A DNA stretch of 64,000 bases. Source: a virus. The stretch is taken from IMG/VR virus record IMGVR_UViG_3300009506_000008, positions 1-64,000 of that record. One strand, written 5' to 3'. Of the stretch, positions 46,066-52,474 are shown one piece after another; the first letter of the stretch is position 1, and each line of letters opens with the position of its first letter. The notes under the pieces were generated by a model. That model searched no databases, was not told the origin of the DNA, and saw nothing but the letters and a program-made list of their open reading frames with translations. The position numbers were made by a program, and so were the translations under genes.

Positions 46066-46263
46066 CTAGATGCGTGTCAATGTTGGTCTAGGCCAAGCGG
46101 TTGGACGCCACTCGTACAGGTCACCGTCCTTGGTTAAGATATGCCAAGTTCCCATGTGAGGACCATTGTACTCGACAACCTCCATGCAGGACTTGTCCAG
46201 CATCTTGAACAAAATGTGTGAGTACAAACTGCCCTCCAAGTTCCGCATGTTCTTTGCTGCCAT
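46066..46263 (-). CDS. hypothetical protein
   Basis: 65 residues, ATG after GGGAGGAGTGGA. Short alpha/beta protein (GTWHILTKDGDLYEWRP). Unknown. Confidence 0.6.
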   Translation of the reverse strand: MAAKNMRNLEGSLYSHILFKMLDKSCMEVVEYNGPHMGTWHILTKDGDLYEWRPTAWPRPTLTRI

Positions 46264-46274
46264 TCCACTCCTCC

Positions 46275-46460
46275 CTACCGGCTGACGTGGATTCCCCCAG
46301 GGGTAACCCAGTCGGCCTTGTTGTAGGCCAGCGCGAAGTCGCTTTGGACGTCTCGGAAGCAGATGAAGTAGTTCCAGCCCTGCTTCGCCAACATCGCTAT
46401 GGCCCGCTTGCGGTCAGCCGCGTTTGCGTAGCCTCTGGTGTGTTCAATGATGCGCTTCAT
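46275..46460 (-). CDS. hypothetical protein
   Basis: 61 residues from ATG 46460 (MKRIIEHTRG; AAGAGGTAGAG upstream). ADRKRAIAMLAKQGWNYFIC suggests a helix then strands. Ends GGIHVSR. Unknown. Confidence 0.6.
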   Translation of the reverse strand: MKRIIEHTRGYANAADRKRAIAMLAKQGWNYFICFRDVQSDFALAYNKADWVTPGGIHVSR

Positions 46461-46462
46461 CT

Positions 46463-46666
46463 CTACCTCTTCTTTGACGACGTTACGTGAACTGTAACGT
46501 CTCCTCGGTGGTCGATGATGTCCTTCATTGCCTCTTTGGAGATTTCGTCCCCTGGCAACCACTCGATGCTGTTCGTGATCTTGGTGACCACGTACACAAT
46601 CTTGGTCGGCTGGGGAATGTGGCGCTCGTGCGCCTCCACATGGAGAGTGACCGGCTTGTGCCTCAC
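46463..46666 (-). CDS. hypothetical protein
   Basis: 67 residues from GTG 46666 (GGAGGAAAAA upstream). Beta-rich first half (TKIVYVVTKITNSIEWLPG) and a basic end. Overlaps the upstream gene by 4 bases. Confidence 0.55.
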   Translation of the reverse strand: MRHKPVTLHVEAHERHIPQPTKIVYVVTKITNSIEWLPGDEISKEAMKDIIDHRGDVTVHVTSSKKR

Positions 46667-46830
46667 TTTTTCCTCCTGTTGAACCACTCCCCGCACTGGT
46701 TACACTTTCTGACAGTGTCGGACAGTGGTTTCACGTTGCGGGACTTGCACTTGGGGCACTGACCCCACCCCGTGTCAACTCCCTTGTTGTAGTGGACTCC
46801 TGCACGCTCGAAATTGGTCGAAAACGGCAT
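46663..46830 (-). CDS. small zinc-ribbon protein
   Basis: 55 residues from ATG 46830 (MPFSTNFERAG; AGAGGAGGATCAAGA upstream). CPKCKSRNV and CNQCGEWF form a clear ribbon. Ends NRRKK. Confidence 0.65.
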   Translation of the reverse strand: MPFSTNFERAGVHYNKGVDTGWGQCPKCKSRNVKPLSDTVRKCNQCGEWFNRRKK

Positions 46831-46851
46831 TTCTTGATCCTCCTCTGCTAG

Positions 46852-46907
46852 GGTTGACTGCCTGGGCCTGCCCTCGTCCAGAGACAAGGACAGGAACAGA
46901 GGTCAAC
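46852..46907 (-). promoter_or_regulatory. structured leader element, no pre-SD hairpin
   Basis: Outer stem GTTGAC (46902-46907) with GTCAAC (46853-46858); inner stem CCTGTCCT/AGGGCAGG (46867-46894, with one G-U). The segment between it and AGAGGAGG lacks the short UGAA-capped hairpin seen elsewhere. Confidence 0.55.
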
Positions 46908-47115
46908 GAGAGTGGTCGAGAGGAACCGGGACCATTGCCGATCCCAGCCAGTACAGGTAGCAGTTCAGCCCGTGTTGGGCAATAATGGCCTCGATCACCT
47001 TTTTGGCGCTCTTGGACGACGTCGAACGGTGAATCGTGGCAAGGGCACGAGCCTTGCTGGCATCATCCGGCATGGACAACGCCGTTCTGATTCGGGACGG
47101 GATGGTTTCGGCCAT
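46903..47115 (-). CDS. helical hypothetical protein
   Basis: 70 residues from ATG 47115 (MAETIPSRIRTALS; AAGGAGTGAAGTA upstream). Basic helices, then HGLNCYLYWLGSAMVPVP. Unknown. Confidence 0.55.
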   Translation of the reverse strand: MAETIPSRIRTALSMPDDASKARALATIHRSTSSKSAKKVIEAIIAQHGLNCYLYWLGSAMVPVPLDHSR

Positions 47116-47282
47116 TACTTCACTCCTTGAACTGAGAGTTTGCACTTCTCACAGACCAGTTTCCGGGGATCGCTTGGAACGCCCTTTGCGGGATTCCAAA
47201 CCATCACCTGTCGAGAGTCTCCAAAGGCCCATCCGCATTCAGTTGTACCCTTACCGTTTACGAGGTGAATTTTGTGCTTCAT
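47115..47282 (-). CDS. small zinc-ribbon protein
   Basis: 55 residues from ATG 47282 (MKHKIHLVNG; AGAGGAGGATTCTA upstream). Cys in TTECGWAFG and CEKCKLSV. Resembles short phage proteins that begin with His-rich strands. Unknown. Confidence 0.6.
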   Translation of the reverse strand: MKHKIHLVNGKGTTECGWAFGDSRQVMVWNPAKGVPSDPRKLVCEKCKLSVQGVK

Positions 47283-47389
47283 TAGAATCCTCCTCTCAGG
47301 GACAGCTGGTTCATGACGGGAGCCAAGTAGTACGCGGCCCCAACAGCGAGTGCTCCGAGCCAACCGATTGCCAGCCATACGACATTCAT
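47282..47389 (-). CDS. 35-residue membrane protein
   Basis: ATG 47389 after AGAAGGAGGTTCAA. MNVVWLAIGWLGALAVGA is one membrane span. The stop is coupled to the next ATG. Unknown role. Confidence 0.65.
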   Translation of the reverse strand: MNVVWLAIGWLGALAVGAAYYLAPVMNQLSLRGGF

Positions 47390-47407
47390 TTGAACCTCCT
47401 TCTGTTG

Positions 47408-47452
47408 TACCGCTTCAGCGGTAGTTGGCGGGCACCGAACTGGTCGATGCCC
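47408..47452 (-). promoter_or_regulatory. structured leader element
   Basis: Inner hairpin GGGCA...TGCCC (47430-47452) with CGACCAGTTCG inside; then TACCGC-TGAA-GCGGTA (47408-47423) and ACAACAGAAGGAGG. Second element of the family with a UGAA loop on a CCGC/GCGG stem. Confidence 0.65.
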
Positions 47453-47462
47453 TACGGATGAC

Positions 47463-47597
47463 CTAACCAACAGCTTCGTCGTATTCACGCCATGCTGCAC
47501 AGTGTGAATCACATCCGGGGCAGCTATCGTGGTCGCAATCCATGCAGGGATCGTCAATCTCGACAATCGTACCATCCGCCATAGTCGTCTCTCGCAT
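47463..47597 (-). CDS. 44-residue Cys-rich protein
   Basis: ATG 47597 after AGAAAGGAAAAGTG, overlapping the preceding stop. DPCMDCDHDSCPGCDSHC carries five Cys with Asp/His, likely a metal site. Ends YDEAVG. Unknown. Confidence 0.6.
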   Translation of the reverse strand: MRETTMADGTIVEIDDPCMDCDHDSCPGCDSHCAAWREYDEAVG

Positions 47598-47890
47598 CAC
47601 TTTTCCTTTCTCCGTCGGATAACCTTGGCCCCGTTCGCCAAGGCTTTCTCTTTGGCCTTCTCCAAAGCATGGTCGGCAAACGCCTTTCCGAAGGGATTCA
47701 TCTGGTCGTAGCCGATCAATTGGTCGCGCTCCTCTGCGCGATCCGCTTTGGCGATCAAACCCCGCAACTGCTTGGCGTCGTAGGTATATGGGTGGTACCG
47801 CTTCTCTTTCTTGATTCGGGGTTTGATCGGACTCTGCATCACCGGGTCTCTGCCGTTCCTTGGAGACCCCACACCAAATCTCTTCGACAT
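47597..47890 (-). CDS. basic hypothetical protein
   Basis: 97 residues from ATG 47890 (MSKRFGVGSP; AAGGAGGTTCAAGA upstream). Lys/Arg-rich (RIKKEKRYHPYTYDAK, ending AKVIRRRKEK). It may bind nucleic acid. It is the first gene of the leftward block before a gap of about 520 bases. Confidence 0.6.
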   Translation of the reverse strand: MSKRFGVGSPRNGRDPVMQSPIKPRIKKEKRYHPYTYDAKQLRGLIAKADRAEERDQLIGYDQMNPFGKAFADHALEKAKEKALANGAKVIRRRKEK

Positions 47891-48412
47891 TCTTGAACCT
47901 CCTTGCAGCAATTGAACAGAACGGGATACAGCTGAATTTTTCCGGGTAGGAACGGACATTGGAAAAGTCCATCTGAATCCTGTTCTACTCTTGGTCGTAT
48001 AGGGGAGAAGCGTCGCGCACGTGAGCTGGTCGTCCGATCCTCGCGGGTACGGCTAACGTCACCCCCCACCTAGCCCGTTGACCCCGCCGCTCCGCTCCAG
48101 GTGGGTTGCACCTATCTTGGCAGAGCTCCAACCCCGTGCGGCCTAGCTTGAACAGATGGCGTCGGCGCGGTATTGGAGAGGTGGCCTGCGTGGACTTCCG
48201 ATACTCTTGGTGGCCCGTATCGGGCGCAGGCTCGTTGGGTTAGGAAGTGAGCATATTTCGCCCAAATCCCGCGTGCTGCGACTCCCGTTGTCAAAGACCG
48301 ATCCTGCGGTTGACCCCCCCTGACAGGGCGCTCCCGTGGCCGGAAGCGGCCTGTCAGGGGAAGGGTCGGCCTGGGCGGCCGATCCTTCCTGGATCCCGAC
48401 TTGCGCGGTAGG
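47891..48412 (-). other. 520-base gap, no convincing gene
   Basis: GC-rich stretch without a ribosome-bound ORF on either strand. It holds two GTTGACCCC motifs, a - strand TTTGACA at about 48288-48295 (possible -35, poor -10), and the hairpins at 48317-48385. It probably carries leftward promoters and a leader. Confidence 0.4.
48317..48385 (-). terminator. double hairpin after gene 48413-48751
   Basis: CCCCTGACAGG (48317-48327) pairs with CCTGTCAGGGG (48350-48360), and GGTCGGCC (48364-48371) pairs imperfectly with GGCCGATCC (48377-48385). In the leftward transcript both follow the stop of the 112-residue gene. No T-tract follows, so efficiency is uncertain. Confidence 0.55.
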
Positions 48413-48751
48413 CTAACTGGCGCGGTATTCTCCCGCTTTTTCGGCCGCTTGCATGGTCGCCTGGTTGAAGCTGAGGCTACCGTCGGCCGCTTCGATAACG
48501 ATGGAACCGAATCTTTTCGCGAGGTGGCGAAGGTGGCACTTCACGCGGCCGATGAGCGCCTTATGGGCTTCTTGTCCGTGGCCGCCACGGCCGCTGTTTT
48601 TCCTTTGCGCTTGTGGGTACTCGCCACCGGCTTTGCCGATGTGGAGCTCATCGGCAATACCGCGAATGTCACGGCCGCCAAACAGGATAAGGGAATCAAT
48701 CCTGGCCGCCTGGGAGTCTACATTGTGACCGAGAAAGTTTTTCTGTGACAT
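48413..48751 (-). CDS. winged-helix-like protein, paralogue of the acidic protein's C-terminus
   Basis: 112 residues, ATG after AAAGGTAGAACACC. NFLGHNVDSQAARIDSLI and LIGRVKCHLRHLAKRFGSIVI, with IEAADGSLSF at the end, match the C-terminal domain of 27931-28698 (FGH-VGSQAA-ID-L, then RVKxHxxHL, then GxLS). A 30-residue basic Gly/Gln/His loop is inserted in the middle. Probably DNA-binding. It lies next to the repeat-rich switch region, so a regulatory or origin-binding role is plausible. Confidence 0.65.
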   Translation of the reverse strand: MSQKNFLGHNVDSQAARIDSLILFGGRDIRGIADELHIGKAGGEYPQAQRKNSGRGGHGQEAHKALIGRVKCHLRHLAKRFGSIVIEAADGSLSFNQATMQAAEKAGEYRAS

Positions 48752-48769
48752 GGTGTTCTACCTTTCTGA

Positions 48770-48781
48770 CCGCCTCAGCGG
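48770..48781 (-). promoter_or_regulatory. pre-SD hairpin
   Basis: CCGC-TGAG-GCGG directly before AGAAAGG and the start at 48751, the same position and loop type as the UGAA hairpins of the leader family. Confidence 0.5.
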
Positions 48782-48790
48782 CCGTCGGTT

Positions 48791-49180
48791 TCCGCGAATC
48801 GGGCTGATCCGCGGGGTGGAACTTTTTATTTTTTAGTTATGCGCGAAGTGTGCCGAAGAGATGAAATCGCGCTGAAAAACATTGTTTGTTTCAGTCGGAT
48901 CATCCCGCAATCAGCCGGAATCGCCCGGAAACAAAGGGAAAAATTATTTTTGCCTATGCTAAGATTTCCAACAAAAATCACGGCACATCAATTGCACAGC
49001 AAACGATGTTTTCATGAAATACTGCGCGAACACACACACCTCATGGACGCAGTTTGCTCTTACAAGTGTTACAAACCAGGGACTTTTCCGCGAGAATACA
49101 GGCTTTTTTGCACTGTGCGAAATCGCGCACCCCTACTGCGCAGAATCGCGCAGTATTCCAAGCAAAGCATGATTCGCGGT
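48791..49180. repeat. iteron-like GAATCG / AATCGCGC repeats
   Basis: At least six copies of a GAATCG(C)-type core: about 48795 (GCGAATCGGG), 48864 (AAATCGCGC), 48919 (GAATCGCCC), 49121 and 49144 (AATCGCGCA, exact 9-base repeats 23 bases apart), and 49172 inverted (TGATTCGCGG). With nearby GCGCGAA and TGCGCAG variants this looks like a cluster of protein-binding sites, perhaps an origin. Confidence 0.4.
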
Positions 49181-49558
49181 ACTAGACTGGACAGCCCATC
49201 GCTTATCTATTACATAAGGGAAAACGAGTGTCAGTTGACAAACGCCACCTTTGCAGAAACAAACATGACACTTTCAGGGGATCAAGAAAAGGGAAAACGA
49301 TACCTGAACGGGATGGGCGGGAATGTATGCAAAGGAAGTGTCAGGTTTCAGAGTAAGGGAATAGGGGAAAAGGTTCCGGCCATCCATACATACCGGCGAT
49401 CAACAAAGAGCACAATGAAATCCCTACCAACTGAAGAGACAATTGAGACGATGACACGATCAGTTCCACACTACGCTGTCAGGGGATTGATCGGCCTATT
49501 GTTGACACGGCCGATGCTGGTAGGGGTGTCCGATACCCGACCAAGGGAGGCAGGGTAA
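48839..49558 (+). CDS. doubtful 239-codon ORF
   Basis: An open frame of 239 codons starting ATG 48839 without any Shine-Dalgarno (upstream is TTTTTATTTTTTAGTT). The sequence is Cys-, Arg- and Ser-rich with no recognisable domain, and third-position composition is unlike the neighbouring genes. Length alone is unusual by chance, so it is listed, but I favour non-coding regulatory DNA. Confidence 0.2.
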   Translation: MREVCRRDEIALKNIVCFSRIIPQSAGIARKQREKLFLPMLRFPTKITAHQLHSKRCFHEILREHTHLMDAVCSYKCYKPGTFPREYRLFCTVRNRAPLLRRIAQYSKQSMIRGTRLDSPSLIYYIRENECQLTNATFAETNMTLSGDQEKGKRYLNGMGGNVCKGSVRFQSKGIGEKVPAIHTYRRSTKSTMKSLPTEETIETMTRSVPHYAVRGLIGLLLTRPMLVGVSDTRPREAG

Positions 49559-49738
49559 GCCGTTTGGGCCCCCGTAGGTAGTATCATCAGTAGGCCCCTG
49601 GTTATGAAAACCTTGGTTTAGTAAAGGAATCAGGGACATGCTAAGGTTGATACATGATTATTGAAAGAGATTAAAGAACAAAGAGTGAGGTGCCGATAAA
49701 GCCTGAAAAGGTTTTCATCAATGTAGGGGGCTGGTTAA

Positions 49739-49805
49739 GTTGACGTTGACTTTTGCACATTTTCGTTGACGAATACTCATGAAGTATTTTTTATCATGAG
49801 TATTC
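49739..49805. promoter_or_regulatory. triple GTTGAC plus perfect 12-bp inverted repeat
   Basis: GTTGAC occurs at 49739-49744, 49745-49750 and 49765-49770. It is followed at once by GAATACTCATGA (49771-49782), 11-base loop, TCATGAGTATTC (49794-49805). TTGACG 49766 with a 17-base spacer and TTTTAT 49789 would make a sigma-70-like rightward promoter lying under the palindrome, so the palindrome could be an operator. Seen directly; the role is inferred. Confidence 0.5.
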
Positions 49806-50054
49806 CGAATCTCCCCCGGTAAAAAATCTTCAAGGGAACGAAATCACCCGTTACGTCCAAGCGGTTATAGGATTTTTGGTCTCTTCCAAGGAAGGAAGGT
49901 GTTTTTGCCTGAAAAAGAGGTGTTGATTCTTCATGGAGAAAGCATCAATGATATTTTGTGTGTGTCAAATGCCGATGACATGTCCATAGTGGTATTGAAC
50001 GCTATAGTGATGTTGATATTGATACTGGTCATTGATTCGTGGAGGAGGAAATAG

Positions 50055-50127
50055 GTGGTCTTGAATTGGTTTTGGATAGAAAATATGTGGTTTTGAATTC
50101 TATGGAAGAGAAAAAAGTGGTTTACAT
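50055..50127 (+). repeat. GTGGTnTTGAATT direct repeats
   Basis: GTGGTCTTGAATT (50055-50067) and GTGGTTTTGAATT (50087-50099) differ at one base and lie 32 bases apart, about three helical turns; a partial copy GTGGTTTACAT is at 50117. Another GTTGTTTTGAAC sits at about 50173, close to the terS start. Helical phasing suggests binding sites for an activator or terminase. Confidence 0.4.
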
Positions 50128-50196
50128 GCGAGTGACATGAGGTGTACCCTTTGTGATGTGAAGGACAAAAGGTTGTTTTGAACGGAGGACGATATT

Positions 50197-50877
50197 ATGC
50201 CAAGAACCAAGAACCCGAACGGGAACAGAAGGGATCAAAAAGCCATACGGACCGAGTACGGGTACAAGTATGACTATGACGATGACAGGCATCCCCACTT
50301 GGCATACGTCGCTTGCGCCGAACATGGGCTAACAAACAGAGAGTTGGCCAAGTTGTTCGGGGTGGCGGAGAGTACCATCAAGAGCTGGATCAAGAATCAT
50401 GAGCTCTTCGGGAGGGCTGTCAGGGACGGGAAAGACGAGTTCGACCTGGAAAAGGCCGAGAATGCCTTGTTCAGAAGAGTCACGGGGTTCGAGGTTGAGG
50501 AAACCAAAGTAGTGGACAATGCCAAAAACGGCAGGACGGTGGAGGTAAGGAGGAAAACGATCCTGCCAGACGTGTTGGCTTGCATATTCTGGCTGAGAAA
50601 CAGGAACTCCGAGCGTTGGAAGGATGTCAGGAACGTCAAACAAGACGGGCATGTCAAGCACGACCACGAGCACAGTTTCAAGGAGTCCAACGAGAGACTG
50701 GATCTCGACAAACTATCGGTAGAAGAGTTGGAGAACTTGCATGGCATCCTCGCCAAGGCGGAGAACCAAATTTCCCGCAAAAGGGAGTACGACCCAAAAG
50801 ACTTCGAAGCCATCACTGCCGGACAGGATATTGGTGGAGAAGGCTCTCGCGGAAAGAGACCTCGGTCACTTCATTAG
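50197..50877 (+). CDS. terS: terminase small subunit
   Basis: 226 residues, ATG after GAACGGAGGACGATATT. Starts MPRTKNPNGNR. An HTH, HGLTNRELAKLFGVAESTIK, followed by AVRDGKDEFDLEKAENALFRR and TILPDVLACIFWLRNRNSERW, is typical of small terminase DNA-recognition subunits. Its 3' end overlaps terL. Confidence 0.88.
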   Translation: MPRTKNPNGNRRDQKAIRTEYGYKYDYDDDRHPHLAYVACAEHGLTNRELAKLFGVAESTIKSWIKNHELFGRAVRDGKDEFDLEKAENALFRRVTGFEVEETKVVDNAKNGRTVEVRRKTILPDVLACIFWLRNRNSERWKDVRNVKQDGHVKHDHEHSFKESNERLDLDKLSVEELENLHGILAKAENQISRKREYDPKDFEAITAGQDIGGEGSRGKRPRSLH

Positions 50878-52474
50878 ACAAGCCTGGCATGTGTTAGAGC
50901 CAGGAACTCCGTACATTCATGGTTGGCATATTGACGCTATAGGAGAGCATCTTCAGGCTGTTGACGAGGGGGAGATCCGCAGACTTTGCATCAACATTCC
51001 CCCTCGTCACATGAAGAGCACCGAGGTAAGTGTCTGTTGGCCTGTATGGAGTTGGATTAAGCGACCTTGGATCCGGTGGTTGTTCTCTTCATATGCGTAC
51101 AATCTGTCCATTCGAGACTCTGTCAAAGCGCGGCGTCTCATCAATTCTAGGTGGTTTCAAGACAGGTGGAGCGATAAGTTCCAGCTTGTAGGAGATCAGA
51201 ACGAGAAAACACGGTATGAGAATGACAAGTCAGGATTCAGGATAGCCACTTCTGTAGGGGGACTTGGAACGGGGGAGGGGGGTGACAGAATAGTAGTAGA
51301 CGACCCGCACAACGTCAGAGAAGCCGAATCAGACACTGTTCGAGGAGGCGTGGCGTTGTGGTGGGACGAGGTTATGAGCACTCGTATCAATAATCCCAAC
51401 ACAGGGGCCTTTGTCATCATCATGCAGAGGGTTCACGACAACGACTTAGCTGGTCACGTGTTGGCAAAAGGGGGGTACACGCATTTGTGCCTTCCGGCGA
51501 GGTATGAGCCAAGGATACAGATAGAGCTCCATGTACATCCAAGCACTGAATATCGCTTTCAAGACCCCCGTGTAGAACCGGGGGAGCTATTGTGGCCTGA
51601 GCGATTTGACGAGCGGGCTTTATCTGACATCGAAAAAGACCTCGGGGAGTATGCGGTCGCCGGCCAACTTCAACAGCGTCCCGCTCCCAGAGAAGGTGGT
51701 ATTTTCAAGAAACATTGGTGGAGATTTTGGCAGCGTCCGGGTCAGAATCTTCCCGCAGTGACCTTTCAAAGATCGGACGGCGGTGGTTGGAACTGTCCTG
51801 TAGTAACCATTCCCCATGCGTTAGACGAAGAGTCCGTGGATCCCTTGAAATACGATCAATCTTGGGATATGTCCTTCAAGGACACGTCTTCGAGCGATAT
51901 GGTCGTGGGGCAACTGTGGGCTCAGCCTATGCACCTGTGTGAAAATGGAGATGGGTTGACCTTCGGACCCGCTGATGCGTTCTTAATAGATGAGGTTCGA
52001 GGGCGCAAAAACTTTCCTGTCAGCGTGAAAGCTGTCATAGAGTTCAAACGGAAGTACCCAATGACGCGGAGGATTTGGGTAGAGGACAAAGCAAACGGTC
52101 CCGCCGTCATTGCTGTTCTCAAGTCCCAGATCCCCGGCCTCATTGCGGTTACTCCGCAGGGCGACAAAGAGGCGCGAGCTTCTGCTTGCACTTTTGCCAT
52201 TGAATCGGGTAATGTGTATCTCCCTCACCCCCACAATGCTCCTTGGATTTTGGACTGGATCGACGAGTTAGGGGGCTTTCCCAAGAAGACATTCGATGAC
52301 CGAGTCGATGCTGCAACTCAGGCTCTGCTGAAGTTAGTGGTGAAAGCGGCAGGCATCCGGCTAGGGGGTCAGCAGCACTGGATACGGTCGTTGATGAAGA
52401 AACCAAAGGGTCCGATGGGCTTTGTCGCTAAGAAACGCGGTGCTCAGATAGGAGGCATCAGTTATGGCAGATAG
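50831..52474 (+). CDS. terL: terminase large subunit
   Basis: The frame is open from 50741, but residues before 50831 repeat basic low-complexity sequence antisense to nothing and overlap terS. TTG 50831 (or GTG 50834) follows GGACAGGA and gives 547 residues. ATPase: Walker A-like PPRHMKST, Walker B RIVVDDPHN. Nuclease: YDQSWDMSFKDTSSSDMVV, RIWVEDKANGPAVI and FDDRVDAATQAL supply the acidic residues. It pumps DNA into the prohead and cuts it. Confidence 0.92.
   Translation: MVEKALAERDLGHFIRQAWHVLEPGTPYIHGWHIDAIGEHLQAVDEGEIRRLCINIPPRHMKSTEVSVCWPVWSWIKRPWIRWLFSSYAYNLSIRDSVKARRLINSRWFQDRWSDKFQLVGDQNEKTRYENDKSGFRIATSVGGLGTGEGGDRIVVDDPHNVREAESDTVRGGVALWWDEVMSTRINNPNTGAFVIIMQRVHDNDLAGHVLAKGGYTHLCLPARYEPRIQIELHVHPSTEYRFQDPRVEPGELLWPERFDERALSDIEKDLGEYAVAGQLQQRPAPREGGIFKKHWWRFWQRPGQNLPAVTFQRSDGGGWNCPVVTIPHALDEESVDPLKYDQSWDMSFKDTSSSDMVVGQLWAQPMHLCENGDGLTFGPADAFLIDEVRGRKNFPVSVKAVIEFKRKYPMTRRIWVEDKANGPAVIAVLKSQIPGLIAVTPQGDKEARASACTFAIESGNVYLPHPHNAPWILDWIDELGGFPKKTFDDRVDAATQALLKLVVKAAGIRLGGQQHWIRSLMKKPKGPMGFVAKKRGAQIGGISYGR

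Larger units (their letters stand above)
49559..50196 (+). other. AT-rich intergenic switch region upstream of terS
   Basis: About 640 bases with no gene, clearly AT-richer than the flanks. It contains GTTGAC repeats, a perfect inverted repeat and GTGGTnTTGAATT repeats (listed separately) and leads to the terS ribosome binding site. Likely holds promoters and operators of the rightward late operon, and possibly a packaging site. Confidence 0.5.

Noticed and set aside
47891-50196. tRNA genes in the non-coding region
   Set aside because: I found no cloverleaf with a proper T-arm (GGTTCRA) and acceptor stem on either strand by eye; a tRNAscan run would settle it.
7650-50211. Homology of the A-R-T-K start to the eukaryotic histone H3 tail
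   Set aside because: Only 4-5 residues match and the rest of each protein is unrelated; treated as coincidence, although the internal recurrence is kept as a finding.
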